DNA from: Nitratidesulfovibrio sp.
GTDB taxonomy: Bacteria > Desulfobacterota > Desulfovibrionia > Desulfovibrionales > Desulfovibrionaceae
Direction of reading: 5' to 3'
Length of the DNA stretch: 64,000 nucleotides
NCBI RefSeq assembly: GCF_040373385.1
Contig: NZ_JBDXXH010000003.1
Coordinates: 372,001 to 436,000, forward strand
Part shown: in pieces, positions 45,004 to 53,682 of the stretch
How positions within the stretch are numbered: the stretch's first letter is position 1
Layout: every line of letters starts with the position of its first letter
Translations under genes and position numbers: made by a program
Notes under the pieces: model-generated
The model's input: the letters and a program-made list of their open reading frames with translations, nothing else
What the model was told of the DNA's origin: nothing
The model's database searches: none

Positions 45004-45319
45004 GGGGCACTTCCAAATGGTCTTTTGGGCCGTTGGCGACCGACCCGAAGGGCGCGTAGCGTGCCCGTTAGGCGAGTTCGCGAGCCTTACGGGCATTGTG
45101 CGCAACGCGGTCAAACTTCGCTGCCATGTCGTTGCTGTCCTTATCGTAAGGTTCGCTTCGCTCGCCTAACGGCTAAGGCTCGGTCGAATACGATAAGAGT
45201 ACGCGCTGCGGTCCCTATCCGTAAGGTTCGCTTCGCTCACCTAACGGCTAGGGCACTCCCTCATGGCAGGCTCGTTTTCCTAGCCAACGGCTCAAAATCC
45301 TGCTTTGGAAGCACCCCCT
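45003..45319 (+). repeat. Long hairpin repeat, copy 3 (longest)
   Basis: About 317 bp. Outer arms GGGGGCACTTCCAAA and TTTGGAAGCACCCCC pair; inside are additional modules, including CCGTTAGGCGAG/CTCGC...CCTTACGG hairpins and two repeats of CGTAAGGTTCGCTTCGCTC. It begins at the stop codon of the haem-binding chemoreceptor. It shares GATAAGAGTACGC, CTCCCTCATGGCAGGCTCGT and TTTCCT-GCCAACG with the other copies. Confidence 0.85.
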
Positions 45320-45384
45320 GTAAGATAGCGTGTCGGGTTGTTGTGCAAGGGGTAGTGAACGTACTTGAGCGTGAAACAACCTGC

Positions 45385-45412
45385 GGGGCCGCCGGAGCAA
45401 TCCGGCGGCCCC
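45385..45412. terminator. Terminator between chemoreceptor and polyferredoxin genes
   Basis: A perfect 12-bp inverted repeat (45385-45396 / 45401-45412) with a GCAA/TTGC loop lies 50 bp beyond the polyferredoxin stop on the minus strand. The minus-strand tail GCAGGTTGTTTC is moderately T-rich. Confidence 0.75.
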
Positions 45413-45461
45413 GTCGTTTGGGCGCACGGAAGGAAGAAGCGCGAGGCGGTGGGGCTGGAGG

Positions 45462-47222
45462 CTATTCGGTGAAGCCGGGCGGCAGGCCGCCGGATGGCGG
45501 CGCACCGTCCGTGCCGGGCAACGGCGGCCGGGTGCCGTCGGTGTGCGGGTACGGCACGGCGCCCGTGAGGTCTGGGGCGTAGGTCTCGCCGGGCTTTCTG
45601 GGGGTGAACACCAGGCGCAGGCCGCGTGCTTCCGCCGCCGTGCGCATGCTGCCGGTGGCGATGCGCAGGGCATCGCGCGGGTGAATGACGATGGCCTTCT
45701 GGCCGGTGGCAGGTACCGTTTCCGGGCAGTGCTTTTCGCAGAAGCCGCACCCGGCGCAGCGGGCCGGGTCCACGTGGGGCACGCCCACGGTGTAGCCGGG
45801 TTCCGGCTTCAGGGCGATGGCGTCGTAGGGGCACACCTCGTCGCAGACCAAGCAGCGCTTTTTCTTGGCCCAGGCCAGGCAGTGGTCGCGCAGTACCTCT
45901 GCCGTGCCGATCTTGGCGAAGGTGCGCTCGTCGGCCAACCGCCGGATGGCCGTGGTGGGGCAGGCGCGGGCGCAGGCGTGGCAGGGCGGGTCGCAGAAGC
46001 CGCGCGCCGGGGTGACCACCGGGCTGAACATGCCCAATGCCCCGCTGGCCAGCCATGCGGGTTGCAGGGTGTTGGTGGGGCAGGCAGCGGCGCACAGCCC
46101 GCAGCGCACGCAGCGGGCCAGAAAGTCCGGCTCCGGCAGGGCGCCCGGCGGGCGCAGTACCCCTTCCGGCCTGCCCAGCGCCGGGGCGGCGTGCCCCAGC
46201 GCGGCGGCACAGGTGCCCACGGCCAGACCCCCCAGCAGCGCGCGGCGTTGGGACCGGGCATGGGGCGGCAGTTCCGCCGATGCATCGGGTACACGTGGTG
46301 GGCATCTGTCGGGAACGTCCCGGAAGGTGAAGCGCACCGCGTCCACGGGGCAGACATCGGCGCAGCGCAGGCATTTCAGGCATTCGGCGTGGTCCGTGGC
46401 GCGCGGGGTAGTGGCCGGGATGGCCCCTGCCGGGCACTGCCGCGCGCAGGCGCCGCAGGCGGTGCAGGCGTGTTCCACCCGCCGCCGCCACGGGGCCGCG
46501 CGTCCCGCAAGGCCCATGGCCGCACCGGCAGGGCAGAGCATGCGGCACCACAGGCGCGGGGCCAGCAGCCCGCCAGCCAGCACCAGTGCGAAGAACCCGA
46601 CGATGTAGCCGGTGGCCGCGTAGCCGGGCACGGCCACTTCGGCGAAGGCCAGGCCGGTGGCGCCCATGCTGTGGGCCAGCGGCGCGGCCAGTGAAAGGCC
46701 TGCCTCGGCCAGCCGGGCCACCGGGGGCCAGGCCGCCAGCGTCCAGAAGCGTGCGGCCAGCGGCAGCGGCGCGGCCCAGAATACCAGGTCCAGCCCGGCC
46801 AGCGCCGCCGTCAGCATGGCGGCCAGCACGGCGTACTTGGGCAGGCGCGGCACGGCGGAGCGGGGTATGGCGTCGTTCCGGCCGGATTGCCGCCGCCCGG
46901 AAGTGCGCCGTCGGGCCTTCGTCAGGCGTTTCCACAGGGCGTCGCCAGCGTCCACCATGGCCCCGAACGGGCACACCCAGCCGCAGAACGCCCGGCCCAG
47001 CAGCAGGGACAGGGTCAGCACCGCCAGCCCCGGCACCGCCGCGCCGATGAATGCGCGCCCTGCGATACTGGCGGCCAGGGCCACGGACGGGTCCAGCCGC
47101 AGCATCACGTCGCGGGGCAGGACAGCGTTGCCGGGCAGGGCCTGCCCTGCGCCCCACGCCAGCAGCACGAAGGCCGCGAAGCACAGCCAGCGGCTGGCCA
47201 GCCGCGCCCGTTGACGGTTCAT
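45462..47222 (-). CDS. Membrane polyferredoxin (NapH-NapG-like fusion)
   Basis: A 586-residue protein. The N-terminal ~270 residues resemble NapH: about five membrane helices, the motif FCGWVCPFGAMVD and a second CRMLCPAGA. Two ferredoxin motifs follow (CTACGACARQCPAGAIP, CLKCLRCADVCPVDAV). At ~345 a twin-arginine-like segment (RRALLGGLAVGTCAAALGHA) opens a NapG/MauM-like part with CVRCGLCAAACPTNTL, CHACARACPTTAI, CLVCDEVCPYDAI and CAGCGFCEKHCPETV. At least six 4Fe-4S sites are predicted. It probably moves electrons between the quinone pool and a periplasmic partner. It starts 16 bp after the DUF362 gene; the ribosome site is weak. Confidence 0.9.
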   Translation of the reverse strand: MNRQRARLASRWLCFAAFVLLAWGAGQALPGNAVLPRDVMLRLDPSVALAASIAGRAFIGAAVPGLAVLTLSLLLGRAFCGWVCPFGAMVDAGDALWKRLTKARRRTSGRRQSGRNDAIPRSAVPRLPKYAVLAAMLTAALAGLDLVFWAAPLPLAARFWTLAAWPPVARLAEAGLSLAAPLAHSMGATGLAFAEVAVPGYAATGYIVGFFALVLAGGLLAPRLWCRMLCPAGAAMGLAGRAAPWRRRVEHACTACGACARQCPAGAIPATTPRATDHAECLKCLRCADVCPVDAVRFTFRDVPDRCPPRVPDASAELPPHARSQRRALLGGLAVGTCAAALGHAAPALGRPEGVLRPPGALPEPDFLARCVRCGLCAAACPTNTLQPAWLASGALGMFSPVVTPARGFCDPPCHACARACPTTAIRRLADERTFAKIGTAEVLRDHCLAWAKKKRCLVCDEVCPYDAIALKPEPGYTVGVPHVDPARCAGCGFCEKHCPETVPATGQKAIVIHPRDALRIATGSMRTAAEARGLRLVFTPRKPGETYAPDLTGAVPYPHTDGTRPPLPGTDGAPPSGGLPPGFTE

Positions 47223-47238
47223 GCCATGCGGCCCCGGC

Positions 47239-48198
47239 CTACAGGGTGACCCGCGTGACGGCGCGCGAAGCGAGGTCCATGGAACCCAGCCCCCGTTCAT
47301 GGGCCAGCCGGATGTGGCTGACCTGCCGCGCGGCAAAGCGCCGTCCGTACCATTCGAATGATTCCACGGCGCAGGCGTCGGCGGCCACCGGGTCGGCGGA
47401 GGCGATCACCGTGTTCTCCTGCACGACCTTGCCGGGCCCGCCGGGTCCGCCTGTGGTCAGCACGTAGGTGCCGTCGATGACCGTGAGCGCGGCGCGCAGC
47501 CTGGTGTTCAGGTCCACGATGGAGGTGTCGAGATCGTAGCGCGAATGCATCACCCCGCGCTGGCGGATCAGGCCCATCATGCCCTTGAGCCCCAGCGAGA
47601 CGCCCGTGGAACTGTGCGACTTGGCCGTGGGCGCGGCAATGAGCACGTCGGCGTCCAGCGCGTCGCGCAAAAAGGTGTTGGTGGTCATCTGTTGCGCGCC
47701 GTCGATGTCCAGTTCGCGGTAGAACCGCTCTGCCGTGGGGGCCTGCACGATGTCGCCGAACTCGGCGCAGGCGGTCCGTATGCCCGAACGCTCGATGCAC
47801 TGCTCCGCCGGGGCCAGCGGGTTGTCCAGCACCAGCACGGATGCGGCGCCCGCGTCGCGGCACATGCGCACCAGCGCGGCCACCACTTCCGGGTGGGTGT
47901 TGGTGCCCAGGCTGGCGGCGGAGGCAAAGGACATGTTGGGCTTGATGACCACCTTCTGCCCGGTCTTCACGAAGCGGCCCATGCCGCCCAGCATGCCCAC
48001 GCAGGCATGGGTGGCGGCGGCGGGGGCGCCCTTGACCACGGCAATGTCCGGCTCCGCGCTGGCGGCCAGCGCCTCGCCCGGCCCCGGCGACAGAAAGGAA
48101 CGAGGCGAAAGCGCGGACGGCATGGCGGGCAGGCCTGCCCCGGCGGCCAGCCACAATGCGCCGGACAACTGCCATTTCAGAAAGTCCCTGCGACGCAT
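47239..48198 (-). CDS. Tat-exported DUF362 protein
   Basis: A 319-residue protein with a twin-arginine signal (MRRRDFLKWQLSGALWLAAGAGL). The DUF362 domain spans residues ~50-300 with VVIKPNMSFASAASLGTNTHPEVVAALVRMCRDAGAASVLVLDNP, AAPTAKSHSSTGVSLGLKGMMGLI and VIASADPVAADAC. No Cys clusters are seen, unlike DUF362 proteins fused to ferredoxin domains; here the ferredoxins are supplied by the next gene. AAGGAGG precedes the ATG. Its function is not established; the operon suggests a redox role in the periplasm. Confidence 0.9.
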   Translation of the reverse strand: MRRRDFLKWQLSGALWLAAGAGLPAMPSALSPRSFLSPGPGEALAASAEPDIAVVKGAPAAATHACVGMLGGMGRFVKTGQKVVIKPNMSFASAASLGTNTHPEVVAALVRMCRDAGAASVLVLDNPLAPAEQCIERSGIRTACAEFGDIVQAPTAERFYRELDIDGAQQMTTNTFLRDALDADVLIAAPTAKSHSSTGVSLGLKGMMGLIRQRGVMHSRYDLDTSIVDLNTRLRAALTVIDGTYVLTTGGPGGPGKVVQENTVIASADPVAADACAVESFEWYGRRFAARQVSHIRLAHERGLGSMDLASRAVTRVTL

Positions 48199-48510
48199 GA
48201 TGCCTCCTTGCGCCGGGCGGCGCGCTGCGGGCGGGGTGGGGGGATGCCTCGGGCGTAAGGCCGGGCACGGGAGCGCGAAGATGGACAACGGGTGCGAGAC
48301 TGTTCGGAACGGGCGGAAGGTCAAGAGGCGGAACGCGGATGGTCCGAAAGGGCTGCAAGGTCCGGAAGGCCGCACACCTTGCGTTGCATGTACCACCCTT
48401 GGCTGACCGGGGGCAATGGCTGACGGCGGACTGGTGCATGACGGTTGTGCGTCGGGCGGGGGGGCGCCGGGGGACGGCAGGCGGTGCCCGCACAGGTACT
48501 GCCTGCGCCA

Positions 48511-48541
48511 TAACGCAACACGCCCCCGGTGAAGGGGGCGC
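48511..48541 (-). terminator. Terminator of the first Met-rich gene
   Basis: CGCCCCC-TTCACC-GGGGGCG on the minus strand followed by TGTTGCGTTA. It is almost identical to the hairpin behind the second Met-rich gene (49258-49290), loop included. The rest of the gap 48199-48620 shows no gene. Confidence 0.65.
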
Positions 48542-48620
48542 GTACGGGAGGAAGTCGGCGTTACGGCGGTGGGCGGTGCGCTTGCGAATCGCATCGCGGG
48601 TCGCAGAGCTCGAAGACTGG

Positions 48621-48950
48621 CTATCTGCCCGGAGTCAGGCCGGGCATGGCGTCGGAGGTCAGGCCCGGCGCACGGGATTGGCCGGTGGCGGGCGCGGACA
48701 TGGTACCGTACATCATGTGCTGGCCGCCGTTCTGCGTCATGTGCTGGCCGTTGCCCATCATGTGGCCGCCGTTCTGCATCATCTGACCCATGCTGGCGGT
48801 CATGGCCGAGTGGCGGCCCTGCATGGTCGCGGAGCCGGAGCAGGACTGCATGCCCATGGAGGTGGCGGAAACGTTCTGCGCGGCCAGTGCGGCTCCGGCG
48901 GTAATGGCCACCAGGGCCAGTGCGGCGGGAAGGATGCGGGTAATCTTCAT
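48621..48950 (-). CDS. Small Met/His/Gln-rich exported protein (paralogue 1)
   Basis: A 109-residue protein with a Sec signal peptide (MKITRILPAALALVAITAGAALAA). The mature part is full of Met, His, Gly and Gln (SMGQMMQNGGHMMGNGQHMTQNGGQHMMYG) and has one Cys. Met/His-rich periplasmic proteins often bind copper or silver, but this is inference. GGAG lies 7 nt before the ATG. Transcription should start near 48988 from a consensus sigma-54 promoter. The signal peptide, promoter, operators and terminator match those of the gene at 49424-49735, so the whole unit was duplicated while the mature parts diverged. Confidence 0.85.
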   Translation of the reverse strand: MKITRILPAALALVAITAGAALAAQNVSATSMGMQSCSGSATMQGRHSAMTASMGQMMQNGGHMMGNGQHMTQNGGQHMMYGTMSAPATGQSRAPGLTSDAMPGLTPGR

Positions 48951-48999
48951 GATGAACTCCTGTGGATGATTTCCGTTGCCGGATGATGCTTTCTTTAAG

Positions 49000-49014
49000 G
49001 CAAACGGCGTGCCA
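49000..49014 (-). promoter_or_regulatory. Sigma-54 promoter of Met-rich gene 1
   Basis: Minus-strand TGGCACG-CCGT-TTGC matches the sigma-54 consensus exactly. The predicted start is near 48988, 38 nt before the ATG. Confidence 0.88.
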
Positions 49015-49110
49015 ATGGAGTAATCATGTAGAATTGATGGTGTTATGCTGTTGCGGTGTGCGGGTGTGCTGTTTCGGCGGATAATTTTTGGGCAGTCCGT
49101 TGTTGTTTGC

Positions 49111-49148
49111 CTGTCCAGCATTGGGACGGCTGTATGGATTTTGGACAG
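49111..49148. promoter_or_regulatory. Two adjacent CTGTCC-N7-GGACAG operators
   Basis: CTGTCC-N7-GGACGG (49111-49129) and CTGTAT-N7-GGACAG (49130-49148) are contiguous 19-bp inverted repeats with the same spacer. They lie about 97-134 bp upstream of the -24 element of Met-rich gene 1. A further half-site (GGCAGTCC) is at 49091-49098. Confidence 0.65.
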
Positions 49149-49257
49149 TCGCCGAAGAAGGGACGTGACGGAGCCATTGTGCGGGGCCATTGCAATGGCA
49201 GGGGCATTGAGGAAGCAACGGCTGCGGGGCATGCAGGCGCACACGGCGTGGCCACAC

Positions 49258-49290
49258 AACGCAACGCGCCCCCGGTGAAGGGGGCGCGTA
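49258..49290 (-). terminator. Terminator of the second Met-rich gene
   Basis: A 9-bp stem CGCGCCCCC/GGGGGCGCG with the loop TTCACC on the minus strand and a weak GTTGCGTTGTG tail. It is a near copy of the hairpin at 48511-48541. Confidence 0.65.
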
Positions 49291-49423
49291 CGCTGCGAGG
49301 CGGAACCGTGGGGCCGGCGAGGAGGAGGTGTCGGCCCCACGGGGGAATCCTTGTGTCTGCCGTGGGAAGGCTGGCGGCCCCATAAGCCCGGTTGCATTGT
49401 CCGGGGGGCCGCGTCTTGTTGCC

Positions 49424-49735
49424 CTAGCTGTGGCGGACCGGCGCCTTGCCATCCATGCCCGGCATCATGTGCCCGGCACCGCCCGGCTTGGCGTCCATGT
49501 TGCCCATGTTGCCCATGTCGCCGTGACCGTCCTTCATCATCTGGCAGCAGCCGCAGCCCTGCATGGGGGCGGGCTGGGCGTCGCCGGGGGCCTTGTCTGC
49601 CGGAGCGGAGGCCGCCGGGGGCGTGGCGTGGGTATCGTGGGCGCCAGTGCTGCCCGCCGCCAGGGCCGAGCCTGCGGTGATGGTCAGGACGGCAAGGGCG
49701 GCAAGCGCGGCGGGGAGAATGCGGGTGATCTTCAT
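49424..49735 (-). CDS. Small Met/His-rich exported protein with CGCC motif (paralogue 2)
   Basis: A 103-residue protein with a signal peptide nearly identical to its paralogue (MKITRILPAALAALAVLTI, cleavage near residue 27). The mature part is Ala/Pro-rich at first (HDTHATPPAASAPAD) and then has a Cys cluster CGCC followed by QMMKDGHGDMGNMGNMDAK and GHMMPGMDG. Cys, His and Met side chains suggest binding of a soft metal such as copper; not proven. AGGAGC lies 6 nt before the ATG. It has its own sigma-54 promoter, operators and terminator. Confidence 0.85.
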   Translation of the reverse strand: MKITRILPAALAALAVLTITAGSALAAGSTGAHDTHATPPAASAPADKAPGDAQPAPMQGCGCCQMMKDGHGDMGNMGNMDAKPGGAGHMMPGMDGKAPVRHS

Positions 49736-49785
49736 GAACTGCTCCTGCATGTGGTTTCCGTTTCCGGGTGTGTAGTGCACATAAG

Positions 49786-49800
49786 GCAAGGGGCGTGCCA
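49786..49800 (-). promoter_or_regulatory. Sigma-54 promoter of Met-rich gene 2
   Basis: Minus-strand TGGCACG-CCCC-TTGC matches the consensus exactly. Predicted start near 49774, about 40 nt before the ATG, the same layout as the promoter at 49000-49014. Confidence 0.88.
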
Positions 49801-49897
49801 TGGCGCGCACGGCAGGGGCATGGGACCGCAATGCGTTGCGGCGCAAGGCGCGGCGCCTGTTGCGTCCGCCATGGCGCGGTCAACGGTCACCAACACG

Positions 49898-49968
49898 GTG
49901 TATGATTATTGGACGGTTTCTTGTGCAGGATGTGCAAACCGGATCATGACTGTCCGATTTTTGGACAG
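49898..49968. promoter_or_regulatory. Operators upstream of Met-rich gene 2
   Basis: GTGTAT-N7-GGACGG (49898-49916) and the perfect CTGTCC-N7-GGACAG (49950-49968, with one extra pair of flanking bases) repeat the 19-bp design found upstream of paralogue 1. They are 98-168 bp upstream of the -24 element. The remainder of the gap up to lepA (49969-50355) holds no gene that I can support. Confidence 0.65.
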
Positions 49969-50355
49969 TGTGGCGGACAGTGCGCTGGACAACCGCGCGG
50001 CGTGGTGATCGGCAATCCGAAACCGTATTGCGGGCCTGCCCCCCCCTGTGTACGTCCATCGTTGCGACCGCCTGTTCCTGCGCTTGCCCGCCTATTCCCT
50101 CGTTCGATTCCCCTCCATCGGCGCAGTCCGGTGGGCCCCTTCCATCCGCAATGCCGCCCGCACCGTGCGCTGCGGGGCGGTTGGACTTCCGCCCCCGAAT
50201 GCAGTATGAAAACCGATTCGAATGGTACGGCGACGCGCGCCGGGCCGAGACGCCACCCCGTGGCCGGTCGGTGCGCACGGCTCCATCGGCGCCCGTACCC
50301 ACCCCATGCCGCATACATTTCAGGAGGCGCGCCGCCGCACGGTGGCACCCACGCT

Positions 50356-52161
50356 ATGCCCAGACAGGAACACATCCGCAATTTCAGCATCATCGCGCAC
50401 ATCGACCATGGCAAATCCACCCTGGCCGACCGTATCCTTGAGGTTACCGGACTGGTCAGCGACCGCGAAAAACGCGACCAGTACCTGGACCGCATGGACC
50501 TTGAGCGCGAGCGCGGCATTACCATCAAGGCCCAGTCGGTGCGCATTCCGTACACGGCCAAGGATGGCCGCAAGTACGTGCTGAACCTCATCGACACGCC
50601 CGGCCACGTGGACTTCAACTACGAGGTCTCGCGCTCGCTCGCCGCGTGCGAAGGGGCGCTGCTGGTGGTGGACGCCTCGCAGGGCGTGGAGGCCCAGACC
50701 CTGGCCAACGTGTACCTTGCGCTGGACCACAACCTGGAAGTCATCCCGGTCCTGAACAAGGTGGACCTGCCCAGCGCCGACGCCGAGCGCGTGAAGCACG
50801 AGATCGAGGAAAGCATCGGCCTCGACTGCACCGACGCCGTGGCCGTCAGCGCCAAGACCGGCCTGAACGTGGACAAGGTGCTGGAAGCCATCGTCGAGCG
50901 CCTGCCCGCGCCCGAAGGCAACCTGAACGCCCCGCTGAAGGCCCTGATTTTCGACTCCTGGTACGATTCGTACCAGGGTGTGGTGGTGCTGTTCCGCGTT
51001 GTGGACGGCGTGCTGCGCAAGGGCGACCGCATCAAGCTGTTCGCCACCGAACGCAGCTACGAAGTGATCCGCCTTGGCGTGTTCTCGCCCGAAATCGTGG
51101 ACATGACCGAGCTTGGCGCGGGCGAAGTGGGCTTTCTGTGCGCCAACATCAAGGAACTGGGCGACGCCAAGGTGGGTGACACCATCACCCATGTGGACCG
51201 CCCCGCCGAGATACCCGTGGAAGGCTTCAAGGAAGTGCAGCCCATGGTGTTCTGCGGGCTGTACCCCACCGATTCCGCCGACTACGAACAGCTCAAGTAC
51301 GCGCTGGAAAAGTTGCAGCTCAACGACGCCGCCTTCTCGTACGAGCCGGAAACCTCGCAGGCGCTCGGCTTCGGCTACCGCTGCGGGTTCCTGGGCCTGT
51401 TGCACATGGAAATCATCCAGGAGCGGCTGGAGCGCGAATTTCAGGTGGAGCTCATCGCCACCGCCCCCTCGGTGATCTACAAGATCGACACCGTGGACGG
51501 GAAGAAGAACGACATCGACAACCCCTCCAAGCTCCCCGACCCCACCAAGATTGCCGCGCTGTACGAACCTTACGTGCGCATGGACATTCACGTGCCCAAC
51601 GACTACGTGGGCAACGTGCTGAAGCTGTGCGAGGAAAAGCGCGGCATCCAGAAGAACATGGGCTACATCGCCTCCAACCGTGTGGTCATCACCTACGAAC
51701 TGCCGTTCGCCGAAATCGTGTTCGATTTCTTCGACCGGCTGAAGTCGGGCACCAAGGGCTACGCGTCCATGGACTACGAGTTCATCGACTACCGCGAGTC
51801 GGCCCTGGTGAAGCTGGACATCCTGATCAACGCCGAAGCCGTGGATGCGCTGGCCGTCATCGTGCACCGCGACAAGGCCTATCACTATGGCCGCGCGCTG
51901 GCGCTGAAGCTGAAGCGCACCATCCCGCGCCAGATGTTCGAGGTGGCCATCCAGGCGGCCATCGGGCAGAAGATCATCGCCCGCGAATCCATTTCCGCGC
52001 TGCGCAAGAACGTGACCGCCAAGTGCTACGGCGGCGACATTACCCGCAAGCGCAAGCTTTTGGAAAAGCAGAAGGAAGGCAAGAAGCGCATGAAGCGCAT
52101 GGGCAACGTGGAGTTGCCGCAGGAGGCGTTTCTTGCCGCCCTTCAGGTGGGCGACGAGTAA
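50356..52161 (+). CDS. lepA: Elongation factor 4 (LepA)
   Basis: A 601-residue translational GTPase that back-translocates or remodels stalled ribosomes. G1 is AHIDHGKST at residue ~14, then the switch region [12 protein letters not shown]3 DTPGHVDF, and G4 NKVDLP; domains II, III, V and the LepA-specific C-terminus ([37 protein letters not shown]) are complete. The ribosome site is weak, but the N-terminus [19 protein letters not shown] is typical of the family. A long hairpin element begins at its stop codon. lepB follows after 590 bp. Confidence 0.98.
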   Translation: MPRQEHIRNFSIIAHIDHGKSTLADRILEVTGLVSDREKRDQYLDRMDLERERGITIKAQSVRIPYTAKDGRKYVLNLIDTPGHVDFNYEVSRSLAACEGALLVVDASQGVEAQTLANVYLALDHNLEVIPVLNKVDLPSADAERVKHEIEESIGLDCTDAVAVSAKTGLNVDKVLEAIVERLPAPEGNLNAPLKALIFDSWYDSYQGVVVLFRVVDGVLRKGDRIKLFATERSYEVIRLGVFSPEIVDMTELGAGEVGFLCANIKELGDAKVGDTITHVDRPAEIPVEGFKEVQPMVFCGLYPTDSADYEQLKYALEKLQLNDAAFSYEPETSQALGFGYRCGFLGLLHMEIIQERLEREFQVELIATAPSVIYKIDTVDGKKNDIDNPSKLPDPTKIAALYEPYVRMDIHVPNDYVGNVLKLCEEKRGIQKNMGYIASNRVVITYELPFAEIVFDFFDRLKSGTKGYASMDYEFIDYRESALVKLDILINAEAVDALAVIVHRDKAYHYGRALALKLKRTIPRQMFEVAIQAAIGQKIIARESISALRKNVTAKCYGGDITRKRKLLEKQKEGKKRMKRMGNVELPQEAFLAALQVGDE

Positions 52162-52441
52162 TTTCGCGTCAGGAGTGGCAATGGCGGCGTCATGCGCCGT
52201 TGCCGCTCGGGTCACGTACCAAAGAGTACGCTCCCCTCGCGGACCCCGACGCTTTCCTTGCCCTTGCCACTCCTGACGCGAAATTGCGGTGGGTGGTCAG
52301 GGTGGACTACCTGTGGAAGACGTACGCTCTCCTCGCGGACGCCGACGTTTTCCTTGTTCTTGCCGACCGTGCGCACCGCTACGGGCGCGTGCGTTGCGTG
52401 AAGAAGTGAGCGAAACCCTTGCCGTCCCTGACGCGAAATTG
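52160..52441 (+). repeat. Hairpin element with duplicated unit behind lepA
   Basis: A perfect 22-bp inverted repeat (52160-52181 with 52264-52285) starts inside the lepA stop codon. A second, diverged unit follows: GTACGCTCYCCTCGCGGACSCCGACG occurs at ~52217 and ~52322 in related forms, and CCTGACGCGAAATTGCGGTGG recurs at 52273 and ~52427. The AGAGTACGCT and TTTCCTTGCC segments recall the long hairpin repeats at 38.8-45.3 kb. The remaining bases to 52751 show no gene. Confidence 0.75.
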
Positions 52442-52751
52442 CGGTGGTGCAGGCCGGGGGTATGAATGAGCCCCGCGTGGCGCAAGGCGTGTGCGGGGGG
52501 CGTTTGAAAAGAGAATGACGTGAACAATGCCGGGTGGCAGGTGCAGCATGCGCCGCAGCCCGGCTGTTTCAAAGCGCCGTCCCCGACATTCCCCACCATG
52601 CGGGGCGCGGCGCAGGGCATGTCCATGCGGCCTCCGCACCAGCGGGGGCGCGCACCGGCCCCGCCTTGGGCGTCAGCCCCTGGCGGGTTTTCGATGAACC
52701 GCAAATCCCCGTCCCCGCGCGGCCGCGCGAACGGATGGCGGAGGCACCCGC

Positions 52752-53348
52752 ATGCAACAGAAAAGCCTGCTGTTGGAATACGTGGAGGCGCTTGTCGTCG
52801 CCTTTGCGCTGGCCATGCTCATCCGCACCTTCGTGGTGCAGGCGTACAAGATTCCTTCCGGTTCCATGCTTGAAACCTTGCAGATCGGCGACCACCTGCT
52901 GGTCAACAAGTTCAGCTACGGGGTCAAGCTGCCCTTCACCCACAAGGTGGTGCTGCCCGTGGGCGATCCGCAGCGCGGCGACATCATCGTGTTCGAGTAC
53001 CCCGGCGATCCTTCCATCGACTACATCAAGCGCATCGTGGGGCAGCCCGGCGACGTGATAGAGGTGCGCAACAAGCAGCTGTACCGCAACGGCGAAGCAG
53101 TGCAGGAAGCGTACATCCGTCATTCGCAGCCCGGCATCGTCATGCCCGTGCGTGACAGCTTCGGCCCGGTCACCGTGCCGGAAGGTCACTACTTCGCCAT
53201 GGGCGACAACAGGGACGACTCGCAGGATTCCCGCTTCTGGGGCTTTGTCCCGCGCGGGGCCATCCGGGGCAAGGCGTGGGTCATCTACTGGTCGTGGGAA
53301 GGGCTTGGCAACGTGCGCTGGGATCGCATCGGCACGGTCCTGCACTGA
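52752..53348 (+). CDS. lepB: Signal peptidase I
   Basis: A 198-residue type I signal peptidase (S26). It has an N-terminal membrane helix (VEALVVAFALAMLIRTFVV), the catalytic Ser in IPSGSMLETLQIGD (residue ~38), and the catalytic Lys in DYIKRIVGQPGD (~97). The C-terminal boxes GHYFAMGDNRDDSQDSRFWGFV are intact. It removes Sec signal peptides at the outer face of the inner membrane. GGAGG precedes the ATG at 8 nt. Confidence 0.97.
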   Translation: MQQKSLLLEYVEALVVAFALAMLIRTFVVQAYKIPSGSMLETLQIGDHLLVNKFSYGVKLPFTHKVVLPVGDPQRGDIIVFEYPGDPSIDYIKRIVGQPGDVIEVRNKQLYRNGEAVQEAYIRHSQPGIVMPVRDSFGPVTVPEGHYFAMGDNRDDSQDSRFWGFVPRGAIRGKAWVIYWSWEGLGNVRWDRIGTVLH

Positions 53349-53441
53349 TCCCGCACGGCAACCGCGTACCAGCGCGGTGAATGGCCCTGGCGCCGTTTCC
53401 GCAGCCTGACCATTCCGCCGGTACCGCATTCGCTTCATATC

Positions 53442-53484
53442 CGTCCCGTCCCGCGCGTCATTGCGGGGCGGGACGTTTTGCTTT
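53442..53484 (+). terminator. Terminator of lepB
   Basis: A 13-bp stem with one T-G pair (53442-53454 / 53463-53475) and a TTTTGCTTT tail lie about 95 bp after lepB. The rest of the 334-bp gap to the next gene shows nothing clear. Confidence 0.85.
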
Positions 53485-53682
53485 AGTTGTTGTGCGGTAT
53501 CGCAGGACGCATGCAGTGGCCTTGCGGCGCAGCCCGGCTGATGCTCCGGGCGCGTGCGCCAAACGGGGCCGGATTGGTGCCTGCCGCACCCGTTGCACTG
53601 GCTGTACTGGTGTGCCTGACGTGCCCGACTGCCTGTCGCTTCCGCTTCGCCCGCTCCTCACTCTTTCCGCGCAGGGGGCTAG

